Positions 17,468-26,456 are shown, counted from the stretch's first letter. The stretch: DNA of 64,000 nt from Prado023 sp963706875 (GCA_963706875.1 CAVPNW010000023.1:62001-126000), one strand, 5' to 3'. The notes: a model not told the origin generated them from the sequence alone. Numbers and translations: made by a program.

Positions 17468-17500
17468 ATCGGGGGTTGCCCAGGTGGGATGCTGGGGGCC

Positions 17501-18526
17501 ATGCGCGCCTGGCTGCTGGACCACCCCGGTCCACCTGGTTCCCTGCGGCTCGCAGACATCCCCAGCCCTTGGCAGTCCCCCGCGTCCGGGCGGCGAGAGG
17601 TCGAGGTTCTGGTCCAGGTCGAGGCTGTCGGCCTGAACCCTGTGGACTTCAAGAGCGCGGCGACCGGCAACGCCGCGTGGCACTACCCGCACGTCCTGGG
17701 ACTGGACGTTGCGGGTCGGGTGGTGGCCGTGCACGCGGAACCTGCTGCGCGTCGGGAGATCGGGTGGATGCTCCCCGCGCCGGGCACTCGCGTCGTCTTC
17801 CACCAGGACCTGCGCGAGCCGGGTGGGTTCGCGCAGTACGTCGCCGTCCCACCGGAGGCTCTGGCAGTCATCCCCGCGGAGCTGGACCCCATCGCCGCGG
17901 CCAGCCTGCCGACCCCCGGTCTGACGGCCCTGGATGCCGTGGAGCGCCGACTTCGCCAGATCTCCGGGCACACGGTGCTCATCCACGGGGCGTCCGGGGG
18001 TGTCGGCTCGTTCGCGGTGCAGCTGGCCAAGCTCTTCGGCGCCAAGGTGATCGCCGCGGCGCGCCCGGAGAATGAGCAGACCGTCAGGTCGCTGGGCGCC
18101 CTGTACGTCGTGGACTACCGCGCGCCGGACTTCGCCGAGCAGGTTCGGCGCATCGCACCCGGCGGCGTGGACGCGATCATCGACACCGTCTCGGCCCGCT
18201 CAGCGACCGAGGGCCTGGCGCTGCTGCGCCATGCGGGCCACCTGGTCAGCATCGCGGGGCGCGCCGACCTGAGCACGATCCCCGAGTTCGGGATGGCCCC
18301 CACGGTGTCGGAGGTCGCCCTCGGGGCCGCCTACACGCACGGTGGCTTCGAGGGGCGTCGATGGCTGACGTGGGGACTCGAGCGGCTCATGCGGCTGATC
18401 ATCGAGGGTCACCTGCATCCCCCCGACATCGAGGTGATCAGCTTCGACGAGATCCCCCGGGGGCTTCAGCGGCTCGCCGACCGTGAGGTGGATGGGAAGC
18501 TGGTCGCCAACCTGCGCTGGAGCTGA
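17501..18526 (+). CDS. MDR-family zinc-independent quinone oxidoreductase-like protein
   Basis: 341-residue medium-chain dehydrogenase/reductase. GroES-like N-terminal half with LNPVDFKSA and the VLGLDVAGRVVAV strand, and a Rossmann domain with GASGGVGSFAVQLAK near 160-175 and the AARPENE turn that suggests NADPH binding. The cysteine-rich zinc motifs of true alcohol dehydrogenases are absent, so it belongs with quinone oxidoreductase/enoyl reductase types. The substrate is unknown. ATG 17501 was chosen; an ATG four codons upstream is possible. Confidence 0.82.
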   Translation: MRAWLLDHPGPPGSLRLADIPSPWQSPASGRREVEVLVQVEAVGLNPVDFKSAATGNAAWHYPHVLGLDVAGRVVAVHAEPAARREIGWMLPAPGTRVVFHQDLREPGGFAQYVAVPPEALAVIPAELDPIAAASLPTPGLTALDAVERRLRQISGHTVLIHGASGGVGSFAVQLAKLFGAKVIAAARPENEQTVRSLGALYVVDYRAPDFAEQVRRIAPGGVDAIIDTVSARSATEGLALLRHAGHLVSIAGRADLSTIPEFGMAPTVSEVALGAAYTHGGFEGRRWLTWGLERLMRLIIEGHLHPPDIEVISFDEIPRGLQRLADREVDGKLVANLRWS

Positions 18527-18559
18527 TCGGCGCACCCGATGGGCGCATCCGGTGCCGAC

Positions 18560-18976
18560 CTACCGGCGGCCGTTGGTGCAGATCTGCCCTGGCGGGCAGT
18601 ACTGCGGGAAGGCCACCTGCGGCAGGTAGGCCATGAGGACGATGATGACGAGCGAGGCGATGGAGCCGATCCACGCCCCGCGGTACAGGTTCGCGCTGCG
18701 CGCACGGATCCGGTCGGTGTTCCGGCGCAGGGCCCACGCGATGACCAACATGCCCAGGGCCAGCCCGAGGCCGAAGCCGGACTTCGCGCCCGCGGTGTCG
18801 GCGACCGCACGACCGGCCGCGAGGCCCAGGGTGCCGAAGAGCCCGAGGACGACGGTGGCGACGATCAGGCTGACACCACTGAACACCGAGGTCATCAGGG
18901 TGTCGGTGGCCATCTGGTCGGGGTCCGGCTGCGGCTCCGGGACGTGCTCCACGCGACCGGTCGTCGGCTTGGCCAT
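18560..18976 (-). CDS. small membrane protein of unknown function
   Basis: 138 residues with a hydrophilic N-terminus (Pro/Glu/Asp-rich, 1-25) and three hydrophobic segments at about 29-55, 66-84 and 100-118; a short tail contains the pair of cysteines in CPPGQIC. I recognise no family. ATG 18976 follows AGGAGG with good spacing, and codon usage matches the neighbours. It converges on the quinone oxidoreductase gene, 33 nt apart. Confidence 0.7.
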   Translation of the reverse strand: MAKPTTGRVEHVPEPQPDPDQMATDTLMTSVFSGVSLIVATVVLGLFGTLGLAAGRAVADTAGAKSGFGLGLALGMLVIAWALRRNTDRIRARSANLYRGAWIGSIASLVIIVLMAYLPQVAFPQYCPPGQICTNGRR

Positions 18977-19142
18977 GGCACCTCCTGCTGCGGGACCGCT
19001 CTAGGCTCTCACACCCGTGCCGGTCACGGCGGGTGCGACGCCCGCGATGCCGGACTCACCGGACGACGTTCGCTGCCCGTCTGCTGGCATGATGGCGTCT
19101 CGAATCCGCAAGGCCCCGATGACCCCCCCTTGGAGGCGCACC

Positions 19143-19595
19143 GTGAACAACGATGACATTGCAACGATCCTGCACTCCATAGACATCTTCGCCGGCCTGA
19201 GCCCGAAGGTCCTCAAGCGGCTGGCTGAGGCGGGACGGGTCGTGGAGGCGCCGCCCGGGGCTGAGATCATCCATGCAGGTGAGCCTGTCTCTGGTTTCCG
19301 TGCCTTCTCCCCCGAGGGGGTCGAGATGCATGTGATCCTCACGGGCACTGCCACGGTGCGAGTCAATGGCCAGGTGGCGGGCACGCTGATCGCCGACGAC
19401 TATTTCGGCGAGCTGGCACTCATCGACGGGAAGCCCCGATCTGCCGACGTGGTCGCCGGTGACTCAACGTTGACGACCTGGGCCCTGCCCAAGTGGGAGT
19501 TCGAGAGCGTCGTGAAGGAGCATCCGGAGGTGCTGCTGCCCATCCTGCGGGTGGTGGTCGCCCGACTGCGACGCGCCGAGGCCGCGGCGCACTGA
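19143..19595 (+). CDS. stand-alone cyclic-nucleotide-binding-domain protein
   Basis: 150 residues forming one CRP-type cNMP-binding beta-roll. The phosphate-binding cassette FGELALIDGKPRSADV is well conserved with Glu and Arg at the ligand positions, so nucleotide binding is plausible. There is no DNA-binding helix-turn-helix or enzymatic domain, unlike CRP. Such single-domain proteins may act as cAMP-responsive partners; the role here is unknown. GTG 19143 follows GGAGG (19132-19136). It is convergent with a 42-residue Cys-rich gene. Confidence 0.85.
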   Translation: MNNDDIATILHSIDIFAGLSPKVLKRLAEAGRVVEAPPGAEIIHAGEPVSGFRAFSPEGVEMHVILTGTATVRVNGQVAGTLIADDYFGELALIDGKPRSADVVAGDSTLTTWALPKWEFESVVKEHPEVLLPILRVVVARLRRAEAAAH

Positions 19596-19601
19596 TCGCG
19601 C

Positions 19602-19730
19602 CTACAGCCGTACGAGCTTGCGCCTGCGCACCGTGTAGCCGGCGGGAAGGGTGCCGTCCTTGAGCATGCGGATCGGGCAACGCCGACAGCGGGGCTTGTT
19701 CGAGCAGCACTTCTTCTTCGGCCTGGCCAC
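19602..19730 (-). CDS. 42-residue basic Cys-rich protein
   Basis: A short frame from GTG 19730 to TAG at 19602 encodes a strongly basic peptide beginning VARPKKKCCSNKPRCRRCPI, with a CC-x5-C-x2-C cluster that could bind zinc, and ending in RRRKLVRL. I recall similar small Arg/Lys/Cys proteins in other actinobacteria but cannot name a family. TAGGAT (19737-19742 on the complement) lies exactly 6 nt before the GTG, the leaderless pattern of this window, which supports a real gene. A DNA- or RNA-binding role is a guess from charge. Confidence 0.6.
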   Translation of the reverse strand: MARPKKKCCSNKPRCRRCPIRMLKDGTLPAGYTVRRRKLVRL

Positions 19731-19780
19731 GGCACGATCCTACGTCATCCGGTTAGGGTCGCCTAACTGCAGAGACGAGC

Positions 19781-21001
19781 TCAGTCCGCCCACACCTGGG
19801 CCGTGCGCCCCACGTCGGACAGGATGCCCTTGAGCGTGTCGAAGTCCTCGTGGCGCAGGCGCATCCAGGCGTTGGCGTGGAAGCCGGCCTCAACCGGCTG
19901 CGTGGGCGTACCCGGACTCGGGAAGTGCGCGGCGGTGACCAGATGGCCGTACCTGTGGTGGACCTCGTCGAGCCCTGAGTATCCGCTGATCAGACCGTCC
20001 CGGTTGGGGCGCAGGGCAACCAGGCCGCACGAGTAGCGGTAGCTCGGGGCGTGCTTGGGCTGGCCGTACATCAGGGCATGGGCCCACTCGTAGTGCAGGT
20101 CCATCTCGTTGGCCTCGTTGTACATGTCCCACTGGCCCACCCCGGGCGGCCGGGCACCGATCTCGGAGAACTTCAGCCCCTTGGGCCCGAAGAACCACTC
20201 CATGTGGGTCGCTGAGGTGTCCAGGCCCAGGACCGAGATGACCCGGCGGCCCATCTCCCGGACCTCCTCGTAATCAGCCTCCATCACCCGGTTGGTTGCG
20301 ATGATCTGCGGCGAGATCCACCGAGTGCGCATCGCCTCGAGGACATTCGGGAAGTAGTGCGAGGCGAACTCATGGCTGACGTGCCCGTTGATCGTGATCG
20401 TGTCCAGGAAGCCCTCGTGGCCCTCGACGAACTCCTCGAGGGCCACCGACGTCCCCGCGTCGACGCCGGAGGCGGCGCAGGCTGCCACCAGCTGTTCGTC
20501 CGAGTCGATCCGGAAGGTGCCGGCGGCCCCTGCGGCGTCGCGGGGCTTGAGGATGAGCGGGTAGCCCACCGACCTCGCGAAGTCCAGTGCCTCTCCGGTG
20601 GTCTCCACCGCGGTCGAGGCGGCCGTCGGGATGCCCGCCTCGCGCAGCACCTGCTTCATCGTCGGCTTGTCCCGGCACAGGTATGCGGCGCGGGCTGAGG
20701 TGCCCGGGATCCCGCATCGCTCGCGGACCCGGGCGACCGGCATCACGTGCGACTCGATCGAGCACTCCAGGCGATCCACCCACGTGTGCCGCTGCGCCTG
20801 GCGCACCGCCCACTCCAGGGCTGCCTCGTCGGTGACCGAGTCGACGCGGTAGTGCCAGTCGATCCACGACTTCAACTCGTCGTCGTAGTGGTCGTAGTCG
20901 TACTCGCTGATGACCATGACGTAGGCGCCGACCGCTCGCAGTGCCCTGACGAACCGGCGCTGGGTGTCCGGGAACCGGGGCTCGACGAAGACGATGTTCA
21001 C
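19781..21001 (-). CDS. ATP-grasp domain ligase of unknown substrate
   Basis: 406 residues. A short N-terminal pre-ATP-grasp domain (VEPRFPDTQRRFVRAL) is followed by an ATP-grasp fold: CRDKPTMKQVLREAGIPT (about 118-135), LILKPRDAAGAAGT with the ATP-binding Lys near 165, the EEFVEGHEGF loop, and the metal-binding end KFSEIGARPPG. The fold resembles carbamoyl-phosphate/biotin carboxylase-like and L-amino acid ligases, which join a carboxylate to an amine through an acyl phosphate. No peptide, cofactor or antibiotic partner lies nearby. GTG 21001 has CATCCT 7 nt upstream (21009-21014 complement) and no ribosome binding site. Confidence 0.8.
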   Translation of the reverse strand: MNIVFVEPRFPDTQRRFVRALRAVGAYVMVISEYDYDHYDDELKSWIDWHYRVDSVTDEAALEWAVRQAQRHTWVDRLECSIESHVMPVARVRERCGIPGTSARAAYLCRDKPTMKQVLREAGIPTAASTAVETTGEALDFARSVGYPLILKPRDAAGAAGTFRIDSDEQLVAACAASGVDAGTSVALEEFVEGHEGFLDTITINGHVSHEFASHYFPNVLEAMRTRWISPQIIATNRVMEADYEEVREMGRRVISVLGLDTSATHMEWFFGPKGLKFSEIGARPPGVGQWDMYNEANEMDLHYEWAHALMYGQPKHAPSYRYSCGLVALRPNRDGLISGYSGLDEVHHRYGHLVTAAHFPSPGTPTQPVEAGFHANAWMRLRHEDFDTLKGILSDVGRTAQVWAD

Positions 21002-21043
21002 ATCACGAAGGATGCCCCCTCGTCGGGCGCTCGTCGCGCCGGA

Positions 21044-21991
21044 TCAGCGATCCTCCGTGCGGGAGCCGAGTTCTGACTCGGACGGGACGCGCACTGCATC
21101 CGGGTCCTCGCCCGGTGCGTCCGGATGGACGAACCAGCCCCGGCGGATCGCCAGTGCACCGTTGAACGCCGCACCGAGCATGAGTGCCAGCACAGTGACG
21201 TAGACCCAGTACATGATCGCAACCGGTGCGGCGATCGCCCCATACACCGATCCAGCCCGGAAGATCCATGCGAAGTACCAGCGCAGGAGCCACGAGAACA
21301 CAACCCAGAGGCCCATGGCGATCAACGCCCCGGGGACGTCTGCCCGCCAGGCCGTGCGGTGCGGAACGGCCCAGTGGTAGAGGGAGACGACCAGCAGCAC
21401 CACGACCAGGACCTGGGCGATGATCAGGAAGGCCGACGTAGCCGTGCCCTGGACACCCGGGACCACCCGGGCCAGGAACGTGGGCCCGGCCAGGATCAGC
21501 GGGATGGCCACGATCAGGACGGACAGGCCGGCGACGTAGACCCCCAGCGACAGCAGCTTGCTGTGGATGAACGACCGCAACCCCTCACGCTGGTAGATGA
21601 TGGTCATGGCGTTGACCAGGGCATCGACGACGCGGGAGCCGGCCCAGATGGCGATCAGCACGCCGAGGATGCCCAGCGTGGTCTGCCCACGTCCGAAGAC
21701 GCTGTCCAGCAGTGGTACGAGAAGGTCGTCGATGGCTTCGGGGGTCAGGACGTCATCGGCGAGGTCCAGCACCCGGGTGCGCAGCTGCTCGACGGCGTCG
21801 ATCCCGAGCAGCCCCTGGAAGCGCGAGATCCCGGCGACGAGTCCCAGGATCAGCCAGGGCAGGGCGAACACGGCCCAGAACGAGGCCTCGGCGGCCAGGC
21901 CCGTCGTGCGGGTCTGGTAGGCCACGACGAACGCATCGCCGAGCGCGCTGCCCGAGAACCGCCGTCCAGCAGCCTGCATCCAACCCGCCAC
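21044..21991 (-). CDS. yihY: YihY/BrkB-family inner-membrane protein
   Basis: 315 residues with six hydrophobic segments and the family's features: an N-terminal amphipathic start, GLAAEASFWAVFALPW in the first segment, SRVVDALVNAMTIIYQ in the middle, and the last segments around YGAIAAPVAIMYWVY. Formerly annotated as ribonuclease BN, the family has no proven function. GTG 21991 was chosen because GGAGG lies 7 nt upstream; GTG 22006 is an alternative. TAGATT on the same strand about 35 nt upstream may be its -10. It lies 42 nt from the ATP-grasp gene, same strand. Confidence 0.82.
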   Translation of the reverse strand: MAGWMQAAGRRFSGSALGDAFVVAYQTRTTGLAAEASFWAVFALPWLILGLVAGISRFQGLLGIDAVEQLRTRVLDLADDVLTPEAIDDLLVPLLDSVFGRGQTTLGILGVLIAIWAGSRVVDALVNAMTIIYQREGLRSFIHSKLLSLGVYVAGLSVLIVAIPLILAGPTFLARVVPGVQGTATSAFLIIAQVLVVVLLVVSLYHWAVPHRTAWRADVPGALIAMGLWVVFSWLLRWYFAWIFRAGSVYGAIAAPVAIMYWVYVTVLALMLGAAFNGALAIRRGWFVHPDAPGEDPDAVRVPSESELGSRTEDR

Positions 21992-22186
21992 GCACCCACC
22001 TCCCACCCATTGCCCACGCGCGAATCTAGTGCGCCCGGGTGCTCAGGGCACGCGCCATCAGCAGCGGACCCCCAACGCGGACCGAGCAGGACGATGCCCA
22101 CCCCCGGGATCCCGGGCATCAGCGAGCCCCAAGTCCGCAAGCGCCCCGTGCTGAGCTGCCGGCCCGTCGACAAGTAGGTTGGGGTC

Positions 22187-23170
22187 GTGACCCACGAGTG
22201 CGACATCCTGATCATCGGCGCTGGCCCGGCGGGGCTGTATGCGGCCTACTACGCGGGGTTCCGCGGCTGGTCGGTGGTGGTGATGGACGCCCTGCCCGAG
22301 GCCGGCGGGCAGATCACCGCTATGTACCCGGAGAAGGACATCTTCGACGTCGCGGGGTACACGGCAGTCAAGGGCCGCGTGCTGGTGGAGAACCTCGTGG
22401 CCTCCGCGGCGCCGTTCTCCCCCACCTACGTGCTGGGCGAGCAGGCCGTGGACCTTGACGCCCCCGATGAGGGCCCGGTGACGGTCACAGGATCCGCGGG
22501 CACCGTCATCTCGGCCAAGGCCGTCATCATCACCGGTGGCATCGGCTCGTTCACCCCACGAGCACTGCCCGCCGACGACGGCTGGGAGGGCCGCGGGCTC
22601 GTCTACTTCGTCCCCCAGCTGGCCGACCACGCAGACAAGGACATCGTGATCGTCGGCGGCGGCGACTCGGCCTTCGACTGGGCCTACGCGTTGCAGCCCA
22701 TCGCCCGCAGCGTGAGCCTGGTGCACCGCCGGGAGCAGTTCCGCGCCCACGGGTCGATGATCGACACCGTGCGCGACATGGGCGTGGCGCTGTTCACCTC
22801 GTGCGAGGTCAGCGCGATCCGCGGGCAGGAGCGCATCGCCGAGGTCGAGGTGACCCACAAGGTGACCGGTGAGGTGACGCTGCTGCCCGCGCAGACGGTG
22901 GTGGCGGCCCTGGGCTTCGTGGCCAACATCGGACCGATCGCCACCTGGGGCGTGGAGCTGCTCAAGCGCCACATCGTCGTCGACACCGCCATGCGCACGA
23001 ACCTGCCGCACGTGTTCGCCGCCGGGGACATCGTCACGTATCCCGGCAAGGTGCCGCTGATCTCAGTCGGCTTCGGTGAGGCGGCGCTGGCGGTCAACAA
23101 CGCGGCACCCATCGTTGACCCCGGGATGGGCATCTTCCCGGGGCACTCCTCAGGAGGATCCTCGGAATGA
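22187..23170 (+). CDS. TrxR-like ferredoxin/flavodoxin-NADP+ reductase
   Basis: 327-residue two-domain flavoprotein. FAD site IIGAGPAGLYAAYYAG at 9-24 with DALPEAGGQ following; NADP site IVIVGGGDSAFDWA near 155-168 followed by HRREQFRAH; the FAD-contacting AAGDIVTYPGK near 281-291. The redox CxxC of thioredoxin reductase is missing, which marks the YumC/Bacillus-type FNR group. It would pass electrons between NADPH and ferredoxin or flavodoxin. TAGGTT (22175-22180) lies 6 nt before the GTG, so the mRNA is probably leaderless. Its stop overlaps the carbonic anhydrase start (ATGA). Confidence 0.88.
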   Translation: MTHECDILIIGAGPAGLYAAYYAGFRGWSVVVMDALPEAGGQITAMYPEKDIFDVAGYTAVKGRVLVENLVASAAPFSPTYVLGEQAVDLDAPDEGPVTVTGSAGTVISAKAVIITGGIGSFTPRALPADDGWEGRGLVYFVPQLADHADKDIVIVGGGDSAFDWAYALQPIARSVSLVHRREQFRAHGSMIDTVRDMGVALFTSCEVSAIRGQERIAEVEVTHKVTGEVTLLPAQTVVAALGFVANIGPIATWGVELLKRHIVVDTAMRTNLPHVFAAGDIVTYPGKVPLISVGFGEAALAVNNAAPIVDPGMGIFPGHSSGGSSE

Positions 23171-23724
23171 GCGCTGTGGATCACGTCACCTCGAACTCCC
23201 ACGACGGGTCCGGCTCAGGCTTCCCCGCCGAGGCCTTCGCCGACGTCACGGCCGCCAACGCCAAGTACGCCGCGTCGTTCCACGGACTGGGGCTGGGCGG
23301 ACGGGCAGCCAAGGGGCTGGCGATCATCACCTGCATGGACTCCCGGATCGACCCCCTGAACATCGTGGGCATGGCTCCCGGCGACGTGAAGATCCTGCGC
23401 AACGCCGGCGCGCGGGTCACCGATGACGTCCTGCGCACGCTCGTCCTGGCCACGTACCTGCTCGACGTCACCCGCGTCCTGGTCGTGGCCCACACCCGCT
23501 GCAAGATGGTCGGCACGGCCGAGGAGGAGATCCACGCCCTGATCGCCGAGAAGTACGGGGTGGACACGTACAGCATGGAGTTCCGGACCGTCGAGGATGA
23601 GGTGGCCGCACTGCGCCGCGACCTGCAACGCATCCGCAGCTTCCCATTGCTGCCCCAGGACCTCGTGGTCGGCGGCGCGGTCTATGACGTCGACACGGGC
23701 GAGCTCCGGCCGATCGACGCCTGA
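23167..23724 (+). CDS. beta-class carbonic anhydrase
   Basis: 185 residues. The zinc ligands are clear: Cys56 and Asp58 in CMDSR, His109 and Cys112 in AHTRC. The catalytic Asp/Arg dyad is the DSR of the first motif. It interconverts CO2 and bicarbonate in the cytoplasm, as mycobacterial Rv1284 does. Its ATG overlaps the reductase stop by four bases after an AGGAGG-like site, so the two are co-translated; a joint role of a reductase and bicarbonate supply is not obvious from known biology. Confidence 0.92.
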   Translation: MSAVDHVTSNSHDGSGSGFPAEAFADVTAANAKYAASFHGLGLGGRAAKGLAIITCMDSRIDPLNIVGMAPGDVKILRNAGARVTDDVLRTLVLATYLLDVTRVLVVAHTRCKMVGTAEEEIHALIAEKYGVDTYSMEFRTVEDEVAALRRDLQRIRSFPLLPQDLVVGGAVYDVDTGELRPIDA

Positions 23725-24186
23725 GCCGAGGCCGGTAGGACGCCGCAAGGCCCGGATGGGCTCGTCGGACGGGTCGTCAGCGCAAGCCGGAGCCCGAGGC
23801 GGCGAGACGCACACGATGTCGCCCTTCACACGTGGATGGATCGCCTCGCTGGCCGGCCGCGCACATGGAACCGACCTGATGGCTGCCCGGGAGAGCCTCA
23901 ATCGGGCGGTTCGGTGTGCGTGACCGCCGGTAGCGCCGGCCACCCGCGTGAGAAGGGCGGATCCATGTGCGTGGCCGCCGCTGGGAGGGCAGCGGACCGG
24001 GCGGGAGTCAAGCGGGACCTGCCGGCAGTCCGGTGGGCCGCCGGTGGGTCGCCGGCGGCGCGCACCCGGTCAGTAACCGCCCCGGCCCCGGTTCAGGACC
24101 AAGGGCCTCCCGGGCCCTGTGGCGCGCGCCTGCGCGGCAGGGTGACCCGAGCGCAGCGCCGGAGGCGGTTGTCCCCAGCCGACTCC
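23725..24186. other. 462-bp intergenic region without a recognisable gene
   Basis: Lies between the carbonic anhydrase and parE stops (convergent). It is GC-rich with imperfect internal repeats (TGTGCGTGACCGCCGG near 23916 and TGTGCGTGGCCGCCGC near 23967) and a possible hairpin GGGCC-TCCCG-GGCCC near 24108-24122. A 35-codon frame at 23816-23923 (+) has no convincing ribosome binding site. I looked for tmRNA, RNase P, 6S and SRP RNA hallmarks and saw none. Confidence 0.5.
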
Positions 24187-26295
24187 TCAGGCGTCGATGC
24201 GCTCGCGGTCCAGGCCCGCCGAACCCGCGACGATGAACTCCTTGCGCGGGGCCACATCCGAGCCCATCAGCAGGTCGAAGACACCGGCCGCGTCGTGGGC
24301 GTCCTCGACGCGGACCCGGCGCAGCGTGCGCTTGCCCGGCTCCATGGTGGTCTCCCGCAGCTGGCTGGCGTCCATCTCGCCGAGGCCCTTGTAGCGCTGC
24401 GGGTCCTTCCACCTGCGACCGGCCTTCGACAGCTCGGCCAGGGTGGCCTTCAACTCCGCATCCGAGTGCGTGTAGCGGACCTCTGCCTTCTTGCCTCCCG
24501 ACGCCGGCACCTCGACGCGGTGCAACGGCGGGACAGCGGAGTACACGCGTCCCTCGGCCAGCATCTGCGGCATGTACCGGTGGAACAGCGTGAGCAGCAG
24601 GCAGCGGATGTGCGCGCCGTCGACGTCGGCGTCGGCCATCAGGATGACCTTGCTGTAGCGCAGCGCCTCGATGTCGAAGGTGCGCCCGGAGCCGGCACCG
24701 AGGACCTGGATGATGGCGGCGCACTCAGCGTTCTTGAGCATGTCGGCCAAGGAGGCCTTGTGGACGTTGAGGATCTTGCCGCGGATCGGCAGCAGCGCCT
24801 GGAACTCCGAGTCCCGCGCCAGCTTGGCGGTGCCCAGCGCGGAGTTGCCCTCCACGATGAACAACTCGGTGCGCTCGAGGTCCTCGCTGCGGCAGTCCAC
24901 CAGCTTGGCGGGCATGGACGATGATTCGAGGGCGTTCTTGCGCCGCTGGACGTCGCGGTGCGTGCGGGCCGCGACCCGGGCCCGCATGGCGTTGGCCACC
25001 TTGTCCGCAACTGCCTTGACCACGAGCTTGTCGCCACGCGGGGGGTTGGTGAGCCAGGAGTTGAGCTCCTTGCTGACGACCCCGGCGACGATCCGCGACG
25101 CGGCGGGCGTTCCGAGGATCTCCTTGGTCTGGCCCTCGAACTGGGGCTCGGCCAGGCGGACGGTGATCACGGCGGTGGCACCCTCGAGGGCGTCCTCCTT
25201 GGTGATCGCGCCCTCACTTGCCCGAAGCACCTTGGCGGCCGTGGCGTAGTCGTTGAGCGTCTTGACCAGCGCCCGCTCGAAGCCGGCGACGTGCGTTCCG
25301 CCCTTGGGGGTGGCCACGATGTTGACGAACGAGCGCACCTCGGTGTCGTAGTGGTTGCCCCACCGCAGCGCCACGTCGACCACGAGCTCGCGCTCGACCT
25401 CGGTGGGCACCATATGACCACGCTTGTCGAGCACCGGCACGGTCTCGGTGAACTTCCCGGACCCTGCCAGGCGAAGGATGGGTGACACCGCCTCACCTGT
25501 CGACAGGTGCTCGGCGAACTCGGCGATCCCTCCCCGATGCGCGAAGATGCGCTCCTGCGGCGCCTCGGGGTCGCGCTCGTCGCGCACGACGATCGTGAGC
25601 CCTGGGACCAGGAAGGTGGTCTGTTGTGCGCGGGCGTGCACGAGGTCGAGGTCGATCTGCGCGTCGGAGGTGAAGATCTGCGTGTCCGGCCAGAACCGAA
25701 CCCGTGTCCCGGTCTTGGCCCTTGGGCAGGAGCCGGCCTGCCGGAGGCCGGACTTCTTGGTGAACTCCGCGTCCGGACCCTCGCCCTCGAAGAGTCCGGG
25801 AACACCGCGGCGGAAGGAGATCAGGTGGATGCGGGCATCGCGGTCGACCTCCACGTCCAGGCGTGAGCTCAGGGCATTGACGACGCTGGCCCCGACGCCG
25901 TGCAGGCCACCGGAGGCGGTGTAGGAGCCTCCGCCGAACTTGCCGCCGGCGTGAAGCTTGGTCATCACGACCTCGACGCCCGTGAGGCGGGTCCGGGGCT
26001 CCACGTCCACGGGGATGCCGCGGCCGTCGTCGTGGACCTCGACCGACCCGTCGGCGCGCAGGATCATGTCGATCCGGGTGCACCACCCACCCAGGGCCTC
26101 GTCGACCGAGTTGTCCAGGATCTCCCACAGGCAGTGCATCAGGCCCCGTGAGTCCGTCGACCCGATGTACATGCCGGGGCGCTTGCGCACCGCCTCCAGG
26201 CCCTCGAGCACCGAGAGGTTCTTCGCCGAGTACCCGGCTGGGGGCTTCTCGGTGCGTCGCGCGCGCCGCGTCGGCTCAAGGGGTTCTGCAGTCAC
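24187..26295 (-). CDS. parE: DNA topoisomerase IV subunit B (GyrB/ParE family)
   Basis: 702-residue type IIA topoisomerase ATPase subunit. GHKL motifs EILDNSVDEA (58-67), HDDGRGIPV and the lid GGKFGGGSYTASGGLHGVG; TOPRIM glutamate Glu482 and DADVDG with Asp556 and Asp558; C-terminal YKGLGEMDA. ALGTAK after the TOPRIM motif and its position outside a dnaA-gyrB cluster favour ParE over GyrB. The usual EGDSA is EGNSA here: Asn484 (codon 24844-24846) replaces the Asp. GTG 26295 has TACCCT 6 nt upstream (leaderless pattern). The subunit A gene is not in the window. Confidence 0.88.
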   Translation of the reverse strand: MTAEPLEPTRRARRTEKPPAGYSAKNLSVLEGLEAVRKRPGMYIGSTDSRGLMHCLWEILDNSVDEALGGWCTRIDMILRADGSVEVHDDGRGIPVDVEPRTRLTGVEVVMTKLHAGGKFGGGSYTASGGLHGVGASVVNALSSRLDVEVDRDARIHLISFRRGVPGLFEGEGPDAEFTKKSGLRQAGSCPRAKTGTRVRFWPDTQIFTSDAQIDLDLVHARAQQTTFLVPGLTIVVRDERDPEAPQERIFAHRGGIAEFAEHLSTGEAVSPILRLAGSGKFTETVPVLDKRGHMVPTEVERELVVDVALRWGNHYDTEVRSFVNIVATPKGGTHVAGFERALVKTLNDYATAAKVLRASEGAITKEDALEGATAVITVRLAEPQFEGQTKEILGTPAASRIVAGVVSKELNSWLTNPPRGDKLVVKAVADKVANAMRARVAARTHRDVQRRKNALESSSMPAKLVDCRSEDLERTELFIVEGNSALGTAKLARDSEFQALLPIRGKILNVHKASLADMLKNAECAAIIQVLGAGSGRTFDIEALRYSKVILMADADVDGAHIRCLLLTLFHRYMPQMLAEGRVYSAVPPLHRVEVPASGGKKAEVRYTHSDAELKATLAELSKAGRRWKDPQRYKGLGEMDASQLRETTMEPGKRTLRRVRVEDAHDAAGVFDLLMGSDVAPRKEFIVAGSAGLDRERIDA

Positions 26296-26456
26296 CGGCC
26301 AAGGGTACCGGGGCCGACCGACAGCGACGGTGCACCGCGCACCATCCCATTCCGTGGCGGACCCGCGGTTGGATGCAGGTTGCGCGTCTGGCGAACGTGC
26401 CAGCGAATGTCAGTCCGGGATGCCACACTTGAGTTCACACAGATGTAGGAGGGGAC

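Noticed and set aside
23816..23923. A 35-codon frame in the intergenic region beside parE.
   Set aside because: No convincing ribosome binding site, no leaderless hexamer at the right distance and no recognisable composition.
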